Source of the DNA: Kuschelorhynchus macadamiae
Taxonomy: Eukaryota; Arthropoda; Insecta; Coleoptera; Curculionidae
DNA: 64,000 bases
Assembly: GCA_030620095.1 (NCBI GenBank)
Contig: JAUTXW010000550.1
Location: 124,001 to 188,000 of the forward strand
Reading direction: 5' to 3'
Made by a program: the position numbers and the translations under genes. How positions within the stretch are numbered: the stretch's first letter is position 1; each line of letters starts with the position of its first letter. The notes beneath the pieces are model-generated. The model saw nothing but the letters and a program-made list of their open reading frames with translations, was not told where the DNA came from and searched no databases. Positions 36,801-47,930 of the stretch are shown here, piece after piece.

Positions 36801-37837
36801 CTGGAAAAAAAGAATACAGATTAGAAACAACACAATAATAGAAAATATCTTCCGCATATCTCTAAAATACTAATACAATAATTTGGCAATTTAATAGCTT
36901 TCGAGCAAATGACAAAGGCCAGTATACATATAATATGTTCAGACTATATTAAACCATTAAACACAATAAACAATATTATTTTATTTATTAAACTTAAATA
37001 AATATCTTGATATAAGTGACTTTATTGATGAATTACTTGAGAGTCCGGTACCTTCCCGAAGTGCCTTTAGTCGTTGAGATAAAAAAAAATAATGACTCTA
37101 TTCGTAGACTTGGAGACCACTGCGAACAGTAACAATGCTTCTTACTCAACATATGACACTACATGACAAAAAGCAATGGGAAACCACTACGTAGAACACA
37201 TTCGCTAGCATAATTTTGTAGTGTAGTGGATTCAAGAAACCAGATACATTTGATATGATAGGTTTCAAGGTCATCGCCACCGCCCGAATACGAGTACGGC
37301 AACTGAAGAAGAACATACGAAGAGATGTTTTTCGAAGCATGGGCTTCTACTTATATGGCAAGAATGTATAACAGAGATAATAAAACCTCTAAATGCTCAC
37401 AATAAGAATTATGGGCCCTAATTTTTAATTTTTCCATCATAATTAATCACCTATACCAAGATAATATTTTAGGTTAAAACTAACTAGATTTCCTCTAATC
37501 CTGTTTAACCCTTCGTATTGTAGTACTGTTCACTGGCTAGCTTTAAGTGAGAATAAAATGAATCTTAAATATTCATGTTGACTAAATTTAGAACGTTTTC
37601 AGTCATAACTTTTAGTTTTGCTCCATAAAATCATGTTAATAGCAACCTACTTATCTATTCGATAAACTTATTTGAGGTAGGGATATTTATTCCATAAAAA
37701 CACTGCCCTTTACTTACCTTTGTTTTCTAATTTAACAAATTATTTCAGTTATGCAGGGTTTAATGCAACAGCTTGTGAAATAAAAAATCATTATTATTCC
37801 AAATTTGCAGGACTCACTGTTGCTCTTCTACTATAGG
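36801..37837. other. Mondo intron, nothing recognised
   Basis: Intron sequence between the last two coding exons. A plus-strand stretch at 37240-37345 reads VIATARIRVRQLKKNIRRDV, but no family could be named. Confidence 0.4.
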
Positions 37838-38054
37838 GTGAGTCTAATTGTTGAACATTTGTCGTTTTTTTTGTGTAATGCACGTTGTGTTTCATTTATC
37901 TTTTGTGTAATGTAAGATGTGTTGTATAACACAAGCAATAATAAAAAATATAGCCTTACTATTTAGTAAGCACTCCCTTAGTCTCTAGTACATTTTGGCA
38001 AACTGGGGGCAAAATAAAATTAAGGTATTGATGAATTGTTGAGGTAATCGCTCC

Positions 38055-38109
<55 letters not shown>

Positions 38110-38327
38110 AGTCTAATTGTTGAACATTTGTCGTTTATTTTTGTGTAATGCACGTTGTGTTTCATTTATCTTTTGTGTAATGCAAGATGTGTTGTATAAC
38201 ACAAGCAATAATAAAAAATATAGCCTTAATATTTAGTAAGCACTCCCTTAGTCTCTAGTACATTTTGGCAAACTGGGGGGGGCAAAATAAAATTAAGGTA
38301 TTGATGAATTGTTGAGGTAATCGCTCC

Positions 38328-38331
<4 letters not shown>
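37838..38331 (-). repeat. Two tandem Tc1-type 3' ends, each beside a (TA)n array
   Basis: A unit of about 220 bp (GTGAGTCTAATTGTTGAACA ... CTCCAATTA) occurs at 37838-38059 and again at 38107-38331. They differ at a few sites, such as GGGGGC versus GGGGGGGGC. On the minus strand each unit encodes [15 protein letters not shown] and the C-terminal [17 protein letters not shown], which resembles the Tc1 ending (SMPRR---VI-A-GG-TKY). It then runs into a terminus CGACAAATGTTCAACAATT abutting TA. Confidence 0.6.
38058..38106. repeat. (TA)n microsatellite
   Basis: About 24 TA units between the two Tc1 end copies. Confidence 0.93.
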
Positions 38332-38551
<220 letters not shown>

Positions 38552-38639
38552 CAGCATTATTTCTACATTTACGCCCTGCAGTTGTGCCGGTATAATATAA
38601 ATTATTCATTTTGGGCTATGAAACAACTTTGCTGCCGAG

Positions 38640-38705
38640 TTGTTGCACACGTCTCTCAACTAGTTGACTGTACATACCTAATGAAGACCTTAAGTCTAAA
38701 AAAAA
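38640..38705 (+). repeat. Penelope-type terminal repeat fragment, copy 3
   Basis: CGTCTCTCAACTAGTTGACT, then CTAATGAAGACCTTAAGTCT. It is colinear with the copies at 14180 and 14530. Here stem II (AGAC with GTCT) pairs fully, but the core is CTAATGA and GAAA has become AAAA. Confidence 0.55.
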
Positions 38706-39140
38706 AACAATCATTACTTTTATGATTATGGAAAAAACAATCATTACTTTTATGTTATGGAAATTGAAATTTTTCAAAATCACCCTGTATTTTAAAAACG
38801 AAGCGGTTTAATAAAATTTTCTTTAGGTCAAGTTTGACAACGAAATCCGGACACCCTGTACAGCAGTTTATTAATCTCGCAATGTTCTGTTGCTGTATGG
38901 TCATGACCTATGTAATTAATATACTGACTTGACTAATTGCATTAGTTTTGAAACAAATTTAAAATACGTAAAAACTATAATTTTTAAAATTTTTACTTAA
39001 TAGACATTTGCAAATTGAATTTTATTTTATATTGATACCCGCGATATTCTTTGATTAAATTGTATATAACAGCGGTGAATGGTATTACGATAACACAAGG
39101 GTATATTGTAACTAAATGATAAAATAAATTTAAAACTTAC

Positions 39141-39270
39141 CTGGTCTGAGATCCACAAGAGTACAATGCTGCTCCACCCACAACATCGTAGACGTATAGA
39201 GGTCATCTAAACTAGACGTCGAAACAAAGTTATTAAAGGAATTTAATAACGGTCTACATATAAGGCTAAA
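39141..39270 (-). CDS. Mondo: Mondo exon (WMC/DCD region)
   Basis: The acceptor TTTTCACAG precedes TTTAGCC, in phase 0. The product is FSLICRPLLNSFNNFVSTSS, LDDLYTSTMLWVEQHCTLVD and LRP, plus one base (G). The donor is GACCAG followed by GTAAGT. It matches the hydrophobic C-terminal domain of Mondo proteins (IRPLF-SFN--VST-S---L---SL-WLDQYC-LP-LRP). Confidence 0.93.
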
Positions 39271-39929
39271 CTGTGAAAATGTTAAGGAAAATGTTAGCAA
39301 ATATTTCCATAACATCTACATCTGCAAACGTTTTGTAGAACATTATATCAGATAAACTTTTTGGAAAATATTGAATTTTAACAACTGTATTTATTTCAAC
39401 GGATACAAATAAGATACAATTCAATAGTTAAAAAATCATTCTAAATAAGTAAATCACATCACAAGACTATAGTTATGATTCTCTTGATTGGCACGAATTG
39501 AGCGTGTCCGCATTTGTTGTTAAATAAAAAAGGATGCTTTCTAAGGTTTTGCAATATATTAGGTAAAATAATCATTTAATACTTCAGACGTGAAACACAT
39601 ATCTGAATATATTCCCCGGTTCTCCAAAGAATTCAGCCTACCCTTCTCCCTCAGTTGTCCAAGATCGATCTATCTGAACTCCTGGCCATAAATAGTGCAT
39701 CAAGAATTTTTTTATCAATGTTTAAGCTGACCGATCTGTTGGGTATGTGCTTCTACTTGCATGACTGCATATGCCCATGAAAAATAGTACATGCAGGACG
39801 TAAAATAAAACCCCTATATTTGCGCCTAAAATTCTCAAAACATTTTTTTGCTTCTGATCAAAATGATCTTTGACAAAAAGACAACTTCTAGCGATTTTTC
39901 AGATTTTGTTTGCAATATACGAAAATTTC

Positions 39930-40005
39930 TGATGATATAAACTGAGAGTTTATATCATCTGCTGATGATGCTAACTTGGTTAGCGAAACGAGCGTCCAGA
40001 ACGTA
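39930..40005 (+). ncRNA. Hammerhead-ribozyme-like motif 3
   Basis: CTGATGA at 39962-39968; perfect 6 bp stem II GCTAAC (39970-39975) with GTTAGC (39979-39984); GAAA at 39985-39988. The minimal stem III CGAGCG is at 39989-39994, TC at 39995-39996, and stem I TCTG pairs with CAGA (39997-40000). One extra T sits between CTGATGA and stem II. Just upstream is a perfect 13 bp hairpin, GATGATATAAACT with AGTTTATATCATC (39930-39958). This is the best preserved core in the window. Confidence 0.62.
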
Positions 40006-40084
40006 ACAAGTTGTGGTGTAGTGTGGTTAGAACTCTTGTATTTTGATCTATCTTACACTACAGGTTCCAGTGTTAGAACTACAA

Positions 40085-40315
40085 CTTGATTCTTTGACCA
40101 GATTTTGAGATGCAGGGCGATACACTTTGCTCAAATCCTAAATAAAATACATGGGGAAAACCGAATGTTACAATATAAGCTTTTTTAACATATTTAACGA
40201 AAGATTATTTTGTGTCATGCTATTCACCCTAGGTATTTTATATAGGATTTTGACAAAGTCTAATACCCTGTATCTCAAAATCTGGTTCCAGGATCAAGTT
40301 GTGACATTGAGATCA
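40085..40315. repeat. Small foldback element
   Basis: The left arm has ACCAGATTTTGAGATGCAGG and AAATCCTAAATAAAATACAT. The right arm in reverse complement has ACCAGATTTTGAGATACAGG and AAATCCTATATAAAATACCT. The arms are about 75 bp and the spacer about 75 bp. Confidence 0.65.
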
Positions 40316-41379
40316 TAAGAAGTGTAAGAGATTTAAAAAAAAATCATTATCAAGAAGACTGAAGCTGAAGTCTCGAAATCAATCTCGTACCTGACCTTTT
40401 GTAAGATTTAAATTTTTCTGTGACACGGCTACATATTATAAGCGACAAATAGCTTTAATGTTTTTGATAATTTTTTCTCTGCCTTATAAAGACGGGTAGC
40501 TACTTTTTGGTCCAAGCATGTTAATACTTTTATAAGTGGGTAGGAAAGGGGGCTTTTGTCCATTAACTTTTAAATAAAATTGTGATTTTTTTGCAGTCAT
40601 GCTTAAAGAGTAAAATGTCTTTAGGAGAAACATTTTTAATTTTTTTAGCTTGTCTCTTACTTTATAACTGATAAGGATTGAATTTGAAACAAGAAATTTT
40701 TCATTTAAAAGTCAATGAAACTGCTTTACTTTCAAGAGCTTCTAGCTTTAAAATTTTTCTCATGGCATTATATTCTAAATTAAATAATTCCTCATAGTAA
40801 AATGGCAGGTACTACTGGGTCAGTAAAAGTATCTTAAAAGTTTTTTTAGTTTTTACAGCACAACTTTGAAAAAAGGACCATTTTGGTAATACTATTAAGT
40901 ATTAGTTTTAACGATTTTGCATTATTCACACGTTCGCTCTTTTTTACAGCATAATCAATGTATTTTTGTAAATTGGGTAACATAAATGATCCTTTCAGCA
41001 CTTATCTAATCATCTAATGGCACAAAATTTTAGAAAATGTAAAAGAACTTTTACTCTTTGAAAAAAAAATCTGATTTTCTGACAGAAACGTTTTTAAGTA
41101 GGTTATATTACATTGCTCTTAAAAAGTATGTTTTTTTTTTCAGTTTGAACTGTTAGTACCACATGTAAAGCCATAAAGTAGCCCACAGCTACCAATATCC
41201 AAAAGTGTATGCTTGTCTGGACAAACTTTATGAAGTTTTCACATTTTTTTAAAATGTTAAGATAAGAGAGAGCAGAGTAAGATTTGTTTCCGTAACCGCT
41301 TCTTTAAAAGTTGATAAAATATCTTAAGCAGTAGTATGCTCGAAAAAGTAGTAAGTATATAATCCTTAATTTTAATTTT

Positions 41380-42060
41380 TGACCAAAATTTGAAGTCAAT
41401 CGGGTAAGTAGTTTTTTTAAATATGCCGCGAATTGACACACAGAGAGCAGACCGATACGCAATTGAGAAAACATATTTACAGGCATCTAGGGATTCAAAA
41501 ACGTGAAGATATTTAAAACTTCTGATTATTTTATTTGGCCGCCATTTTCCTCCGTCATCTTGAATTCGTACAACATTTGCTAGTTCAAATTTATATCACA
41601 CTTAATTCGTTTTTATAAAATTTCAAATCAATATAACAAGTAGTTTTTTCAGGCTGATTTTTCAAATATTTTATTAAGCCGCCATTCTGTTTCGCAATCT
41701 TAGATTCGTACCAAGAGTTTACCAGTTGATTCCCACGTAATACTCGATTTTTGCGCAAAATTTCAGGTAAATTGGATAAGTAGATTTTCAGTATATTTTT
41801 TTAAATTTAAATAGTCTACCTTTTGGTTTCGCCATATTGGATTTAAAATGTAATCGGGTATCCCCATATGACCCTTAATTTTGGGCCCAAATTTGAAGTC
41901 AACCGGGTAAGTTGTGTTTTTTTAGCTATGCCGCCAACAGATAGGCAGACCAACCAACAGAAAACATGTTTTTTTGCATCTCTGGACCCAAAAAAACCAT
42001 TAAAATATTTGAAACAGATATGCAATAGTAAAAGTATAGGGAAAATATTAATATAAACTA
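41380..42060 (-). repeat. Degenerate tandem repeat (AATGGCGGC family), about three units
   Basis: On the minus strand, units of about 120-150 bp repeat the order ACTTACCCG.TTGACTTCAA, a TTTTG..CAAAA block, TTGGTACGAATCTAAGATTG and CAGAATGGCGGC. At least three units are legible. Related single units occur at 7530-7760 and 20280-20660. No protein is encoded. Confidence 0.55.
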
Positions 42061-42199
42061 TCAGGAGTAAATAAGTAGGAAACTGAACGATGAGAATAGA
42101 CATGTTTATATTTTTGAAATTTATAAAAAAAATTTTTCGCTTATGTAAGATGTTGGTGAAAAAAGTTAATTAAGCTACTATAACACGAAAAACATATTT

Positions 42200-42410
42200 C
42201 AAAATCGGTAAACTGACTGTACCCGAAACTTCCCTAATTATGAATTGATCCTGTTATCAAGGATAGAGTAATTTGTTCCTATTTACTTCATCACATCACA
42301 TAGTCATTTAATAATATATATTTCCATTTTAGTCAAACGACGATCGCGATTTTGCTCTTTTTAGACCAATATTTTTTTATGTGTAAAAGAGATTTATTAA
42401 AAAAACCGTT
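42200..42410. repeat. One-ended copy of the CCCGGAACTTCC MITE
   Basis: AAATCGGTAAACTGACTGTA, then CCCGAAACTTCCC and, further on, CCTATTTACTTCATCACA and CATAGTCATTTAAT. These match the left half of the 7788 copy in order. The right end is missing. Confidence 0.5.
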
Positions 42411-43369
42411 AGATACGTAAATTGAACGTAAAAACTAAGCCTCTATAAAAAATAAATACCGTGACAAGAAAAGACCTTAATATAACTCCAGTATCTATCT
42501 CTCCAACGCAATCTATGAACTACTTTTTCAATCTACAATAACCTATTCATATATTCCTTTAAGAACCAAATTTAGGCATTCTTCATAGTCCCTCCCTTCA
42601 CCTAGAATATACTTTTGAATTATATTCTTTTACACTTCCTGGGTGTTACTAGTGTAGAAGCCACCTTTTCTGTAGGTTTACCGATATAAGTATCTTATTT
42701 TTTTTTTGGTTGCACAGGTAAAATTTCTGAAAATGTTTTTTTAATAGTTTTTTTTTATTTTTTTTTATCAATCATTTATTACCGAGAAACAATATTGTTT
42801 ATAGTAGGGAACTAATTAACAATATAAAAAATATAAAAATGTATACACATTATTATAAATTATGAATCAATTAAAAAACGTAAATATTAAAGGAAACTAA
42901 TTAATAACTAATATAAAACACATAAACGTATAAACATTATTATAAATTACAAATAAATTAAAAACTGTAAACATTAAAAAATTATATCAAACGTGAAGAT
43001 ATTAATTCCTCATTAAGTGTTTTTAAAAAGTATCAATTTTGTTAATATTTTTTAATCGTTTTGGTAGATTATGCTAATAATTAACCCCACTGTGTAATAT
43101 ACATTGTTTAATTTTAATTAAATTTAAAATATTGTCTATTATTTTGACATAATATCCATTGTTAACTGCTATTTGTTTAATTAGGTTTGATTCTTTAAAT
43201 ATTTCTTTTTTTTAAGGTATACTAATTAATCTGAGTATCCAGCTATCATGAAATTCTGATAGTTTGCTAATGGATGCATTGATTTGTTATTGTCCTTATA
43301 TGTAGGTTTGTGAAAAATTGAGAGTTTAGAGTTATTAGCTTCTATTTCGACAGTAAATTGTGTATTTTT

Positions 43370-43600
43370 ATATATGGTACTTCAAACTTTTAAAAATATG
43401 TTGTCTCATCGTGCCAGTAAAACAGACCAATATATCGTCGACGTATCTATACTAACAGAGACATTTCTGAAACAACTTTTTTTAATTTTTTCTTCCAAAT
43501 TATGCATAAATATTTTAGCCAAGAGTGGACTTAAAGGGTTGCCCATAATAATCTTTGGCTGAAAAAACTCTTTAATAAATTGGAAGTAATTTTGGTTCAT
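43370..43600 (-). pseudogene. Penelope-like reverse transcriptase fragment A
   Basis: Minus strand: NYFQFIKEFFQPKIIMGNPL, SPLLAKIFMHNLEEKIKKSC. MGNPLSPLLA-IFM--LE is reverse-transcriptase motif B of Penelope-type elements. The following YVDD region is frame-shifted. Fragment only. Confidence 0.65.
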
Positions 43601-43724
43601 GCATCTTTAAGGCATCTATAATTTCTGATTGTAGGATAGGATTGGTTTCGTTTATAATAAGATGATTTTTTATAATTTCAACTGTATAAAAAATAACAAA
43701 GAAAAAAACAAATACAAATAATTA

Positions 43725-43935
43725 ATCCAGAGTTTATAAATTAAATTGTGGATCATGCCCAAAACTGTATATAGGCCAAACTGGGAGAAATTTTAAACAG
43801 AGATTAGCAGGATAGAAGTTTTATTAAAAATAAAACAAATTCAGCATACGGCGAATATTAGAATAGATAATGAAAAGTTTGAAATATTACATACAATAAA
43901 CAAAAGTAAGTAAACGAAAACACCTTGATCAAAAT
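43725..43935 (+). pseudogene. Penelope-like GIY-YIG endonuclease fragment
   Basis: The plus strand reads NCGSCPKLYIGQTGRNFKQR, then LAG and a stop. C..C---YIGQT-R-----R is the start of the GIY-YIG endonuclease with its preceding Cys pair, as in Penelope-like elements. It is opposite in strand to the reverse-transcriptase fragments on either side, so at least two insertions are nested here. Confidence 0.65.
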
Positions 43936-43959
43936 TTCCACTTAATTTATTTTACAAAA

Positions 43960-44010
43960 AAGGAAATACAAGACAATTGTTTCCACAACACTGTGGTTTC
44001 ATCAGATGTT
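43960..44010 (-). ncRNA. Hammerhead-ribozyme-like motif 4 (minus strand)
   Basis: On the minus strand CTGATGA (43999-44005) is followed by a hairpin with CCACA and TGTGG, GAAA (43980-43983), the minimal stem III CAATTG (43974-43979), then TC (43972-43973). Stem I is weak (a TT mismatch next to the core, then ACA with TGT). The plan resembles motifs 1 and 3. It lies between Penelope fragments. Confidence 0.5.
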
Positions 44011-44229
44011 AGATCTTAAATTGATTTAGAGAGAATTGGTACTACCACTGAATTATTTACTTATGTATGTGGTTAAAACAATGTTATAAACAATAGAAAA
44101 CATGAATTATCATATATTACACTTTTACATACAACAAAATTATATATAAAAACTTTAGTTAAATCCAATTTCGGCAACTTCAATTAATGTACGTCTTTTT
44201 TATCTCGTCCAATTGATATATGTGACACC

Positions 44230-44900
44230 CTTGCACGTGCTGTTAACGTCGCGCTCGCTGCGAAGCAGACCGCTAATTTTGGGTATACGGAGAATATTAA
44301 TACTTTCTCATCTGTTTTGCTTTGTTTAGGAGCTTTTTCTAGATATTCAGGGTCAGTTAAATGTATGGCCCTATCTACTAAGCCAATGATGACAATGACA
44401 GAATTTTTGTGAAATATTTAAATATCTCCCTGACCATGTATTTTTGGTGTACTAGGCAGTTTTTATTTTATCTTCTGTGGTACAAGGTTAGATCTAAAAA
44501 TGTACGTTTATTTTTATTAATTTTGATGGTAAACTTTAATCTATTGATATAGTCTTTGGCTTTGGTTTCAAGTATCGTCCACATATCGATAAAAAAATGG
44601 GACTTTGAAAATTAGGTCAGATTTCTCAAGGTCTTCCATTAGTAGTTCAGCAATAACATTTGATATGGGCATTGTTCCCATTGCGCGACCTTGAATTTGT
44701 TTAACATGATTAACGTGTCAAAGATAACTTCAACGCTATCCCAGTAACTTTTAGACACACTTATATAATTTCTGCTACGAAACCAATTTTCTAATAGACT
44801 TAGAGAAGCCAATTCCTCTCTACAAATATTTCTAATAATGTTTTTCTGGATCTAGCTACAAAATAACTAAAATTCCCTATTACAATAGAAGAACCTGTAC
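44230..44900 (-). pseudogene. Penelope-like reverse transcriptase fragment B
   Basis: Minus strand: LKQIQGRAMGTMPISNVIAE, LLMEDLEKSDLIFKVPFFYR and YVDDT then a stop. GRAMG--IS-VIAEL-MEDLE and FFYRYVDD are motifs B and C. It is a different copy from fragment A. It is truncated soon after YVDD. Confidence 0.7.
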
Positions 44901-45446
44901 TATTGAAAGAGCTTTTTACGTTTTTAAGTTTTCAGTATAAATATGTCAGCCTGACTTTAAACTTTGAATTGCAAGGTCCTAGTGAATGAGTACAGTAATT
45001 ACATTTTAATACTCGACGGAACTTCGATAATACAACGAATAAACAAAATTAAGTGCTAATTTCATTCAAATAATTAGTGTATTTGTATCCTATTTTAAAA
45101 GTCAGAGAAAGAGACAAAGGATAACCTGCGTACATATTAATGTTATAAAATGAGATTTACTGTGACTGGGGAAAGCCGAAGTTTTTCGTAGTTTATTGTG
45201 TGTTTTTTGTTAATCCAAACATACCTTTTGTGCTATTTTGCATTTGATTCGAGAAATAATTCAACCAACCTTTATAAAACACATAGGTGCTTATGTCTTT
45301 GCTGCTTCGAGCTGCTTCTACTCAAACTGACTATTGCAATTTTTACCTGATAAAAAAAGCATCCTATATTTGACCTTCTCGTTAGTTTAAATCTAAGTAA
45401 ATTGATAATTTTATGCTTAAATATTATAGATATAAGAAAAGGATAC

Positions 45447-45570
45447 AATCCAAAACTTCCAGTTTTCCATCGTCCGACTAGTAACGTAATCATCAAACAT
45501 TTCCTGCATTCTGCTATCTCTACGCCGAGAAACTGGCGCTCCGGTCGCAGGTAGCATTGACTGACAATTG
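45447..45570 (-). CDS. Mondo: Mondo exon after the leucine zipper
   Basis: The acceptor TTTTTTTGTAG precedes CAATTGTCAG. The product is NCQSMLPATGAPVSRRRDSR, MQEMFDDYVTSRTMENWKFW and I, ending TGGATT followed by GTATCC, in phase 0. CQ-QLPATGAPV and NWKFWIFS are signature strings of Mondo/ChREBP. A 15 bp tandem duplication across the acceptor creates a second acceptor at 45585 that would add five residues without a stop; 45570 is preferred because it gives the conserved S-NCQSMLPA join. Confidence 0.92.
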
Positions 45571-45600
45571 CTACAAAAAAAATTGCTACAAAAAAAATCT
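45571..45600 (-). promoter_or_regulatory. Mondo: Duplicated splice acceptor of Mondo
   Basis: A 15-base unit, TTTTTTTTGTAGCAA on the minus strand, is repeated twice in tandem. Each copy ends in a polypyrimidine tract plus TAG, giving two acceptors 15 bases apart in the same phase. Confidence 0.6.
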
Positions 45601-45625
45601 CAACATGTGAATGGAATTCTACTAC

Positions 45626-45753
45626 CTTATCGATGTATTTAGGGATTCGATTTGCTGCCTCAAAGAGTCCATTTCTTCTCTTAGTTGATTCCTTTCGGAA
45701 CGAAGCTGTCTTATGTATTCGGCACCTTTTTGCAACATTGCTGCTTTGCTTAA
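45626..45753 (-). CDS. Mondo: Mondo exon: helix 2 and leucine zipper
   Basis: Acceptor TTTTTTGCAG before TTAAGCAAAG; donor ATCGATAAG followed by GTAGTA, with two spare bases (AG) that pair with the next exon's C to give serine. The product is LSKAAMLQKGAEYIRQLRSE, RNQLREEMDSLRQQIESLNT and SI. SKAAMLQKGAEYI is helix 2 of the Mondo bHLH, and the leucine heptads begin at IRQL. It mediates Mlx dimerisation and E-box/ChoRE binding. Confidence 0.94.
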
Positions 45754-46496
45754 CTGCAAAAAATAAAAGTTTCTGACGTTTTCATAGAACTGAGGAATAC
45801 TTGGATGTACTATAACTTTTTAGGCATTAATAAATATGCGAAATATATATATGAGATTCATTTTCTCTTAATAAATAGACAAATCAATAAGATTAGGTAA
45901 GATTAACAACACTTTTAAAAACTATACGTAAACGTAACGTAAACTAAACTTTTATGTACTTCACACTGTAAAAGGTTCCGTACCGCGTATTTTAATCTCT
46001 AGAATCCTCTTGCGGCTCTTTCTCGTTATTGAAGTTTTTTTAACATTTTGGAGATTGTGTGGTACATTTATGTGCCTCCCTACGTATCTGCGTAAATATC
46101 AAACAATCGAACAATGTTGTAATAATTGTACAGGTAGCATGTCCAATCATCCAGCATAACGTGAATGCAACATTGAGGGGTTTAAATCCCCTGCACTAAG
46201 GTAAATTTTCTTTAAACATGACATAGCCTCCTTCTGAACCCGTAGAAAACAGATATAAAAGTTCTTTAATATAGTCAATCTTATCTTCGGAATAAATTAA
46301 ACAAATATTAAAAGAAAATGTAGGTGACCCATATATAAATTGCAATCACTTAAAAAGTTATCGAAGTATAAATAAGTAAAAAAAAGATACACTTCAAATC
46401 ATTAATCTGGCTTATTAAATTTCAGATTAGTTTTTTCTAATACCTATCTTTATAAGGGATTTTAAACAGATAAAAAAAAGAAAAAACAACAACTAC

Positions 46497-46727
46497 CTTA
46501 GCATTTGGGTTCTGATTTAATTGTGGTATAAGTGAGTGGATCATGTCGAATCCGTTCTTAATATTGCACCGCCGCTTCTGTTCGGCATGAATGTGTCCCA
46601 CTCGCCGATCCCTAGAGGAACTTTCTCGTCCAGGAGAACCTATCGAGCTCTGAGACGATGTTGGCGAGTGAATATTTTGCGATGGTGAATCTAAGGGGCT
46701 GTTCGAGTTGCTGTAGGTACTTAAATA
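46497..46727 (-). CDS. Mondo: Mondo exon: basic region and helix 1
   Basis: 77 codons, phase 0 at both ends (acceptor TTATTTCTAG, donor GCTAAG followed by GTAGTT). The product is YLSTYSNSNSPLDSPSQNIH, SPTSSQSSIGSPGRESSSRD, RRVGHIHAEQKRRCNIKNGF and DMIHSLIPQLNQNPNAK. HIHAEQKRR-NIK-GFD-LHSLIPQL is the invariant DNA-binding stretch of Mondo proteins; His, Glu and Arg of H-AE-KRR contact CACGTG half-sites. One residue differs from what I recall in homologues, Cys instead of Tyr in KRRCNI. Confidence 0.95.
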
Positions 46728-47681
46728 CTAGAAATAATTGATTAATCAGAAAAATCGTTCCAAATTGTATTCACCTCCTACAAAAGTTCATGCAACTATT
46801 TACTTATTTATTATTATTTATTTTATTTTGTGTCCATGCATTATTAAACTATTAGCACAGAAAATTATTTATTTTAGTTATGTTGAAAATGTAAATCATA
46901 TTTTAACAAAAGGATCAAATAATTATTATAATAGAAGCCTAGTAATATACTCTCTTTTTAGTAGGTCTAAAACATAAAAAAGAATATAAAAACTGAAATT
47001 AACTAATTACTCCCACAGATTCATCACCTACCATTAAAATATGCGATACATTATAATAATATGTGATGAGCAATAAAATGAATATATATGGAATTCTAAT
47101 CGATAAGAGAAATACTATGTTTATAAAGCTCGTCTTTGATATTTCATCGATTTATGACACATTTGTAAACATTCAACGGCCCAACTGTAAATAAAAAATA
47201 TGGATATATCGATAGTTATCCGATAAGTAATGATATGATTCAAATAATACCGATAAGTATCGAGAGAACTATCGATAGTTATAAAATTATTAAATGGGTT
47301 AAATATGTAAACCTGAAGGCCTTTTTTTAGCTCTTTGATTTATTTGCAGGACGATCCCTTCCTAGGAATGACTCCAAAACCGCGTCGCATCTATCGATAG
47401 ATATCAATAAACTATCCCTAGTCAGCTCTAACAAAATTCGAGAATTTTGCCTTAAATTTTAAAAACTATTCAGAAAATGTATTTTTGTGCATGTATGTAT
47501 TAACTAGGTTACCTGATTTATTAAATCTTGTGTTATAAACGTTCCCAATAGAATTAATGGTACGATATATTTTAATTTTTAAAAATGTATGATATGTCGT
47601 AATACAATTTAATACCCATTTATATAATTTTTCTACTGAATAAAGATACTTCTTATATATGAATTAAAAAATATATATATG

Positions 47682-47728
<47 letters not shown>

Positions 47729-47736
47729 ATACATAC
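46728..47736. other. Mondo intron
   Basis: A short intron. ATCGATAGATATCAATAAAC and TATCGATAGTTATCCGATAA near 47200-47410 form a cluster of ATCGAT-type palindromes. Its right end is a TA array. No gene was recognised. Confidence 0.5.
47668..47726. repeat. (TA)n microsatellite beside a Mondo donor site
   Basis: About 28 TA units ending roughly 10 bases into the intron after the exon at 47737. It is the closest array to a splice site in the window. Confidence 0.9.
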
Positions 47737-47930
47737 AGAATCACCGTTGGTTAATGGCACCGTTGTGACAGTAATTTGTGATGGTAACGATATCAAGTTG
47801 TTGGGCGGCGGTGGCAAAGCAGGAACTGAATTCGCCTCCTCTTTAATTCTCCTGTGTTGAGACAGATCTGCAGATGATCCTATGCTTTGGTTCTGGTTGT
47901 AAGCTTGGACAGCTTCACTAAGGGGAGAAC
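47737..47930 (-). CDS. Mondo: Mondo exon (Pro/Gln/Ser-rich central region)
   Basis: The acceptor CTCCCTGTAG is followed by two bases (GT) completing serine, then 64 codons; the donor is GATTCT followed by GTATGT, phase 0. The product is SPLSEAVQAYNQNQSIGSSA, DLSQHRRIKEEANSVPALPP, PPNNLISLPSQITVTTVPLT and NGDS. The central part of Mondo proteins is of this low-complexity type. It contains IKEE, a candidate SUMO-acceptor motif (inference). Confidence 0.88.

Larger units (their letters stand above)
39271..45446. other. Mondo intron with repeats and Penelope fragments
   Basis: A 6.2 kb intron. It contains a hammerhead-like motif, a small foldback, a degenerate dispersed repeat, a MITE end and nested Penelope pieces, listed separately. 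Positions 40330-41250, 42420-43370 and 44900-45446 show nothing recognisable. Confidence 0.6.

Noticed and set aside
40350..40400. A further hammerhead-like string, CTGAAGC ... CTCGAAAT
   Set aside because: The core is CTGAAGC rather than CTGANGA and GAAAC is lost; stem I has no partner. Too weak to list.
46738..46977. 79-codon plus-strand open frame beside a Mondo exon
   Set aside because: AT-rich intron sequence with no family match, overlapping the Mondo acceptor region on the other strand.
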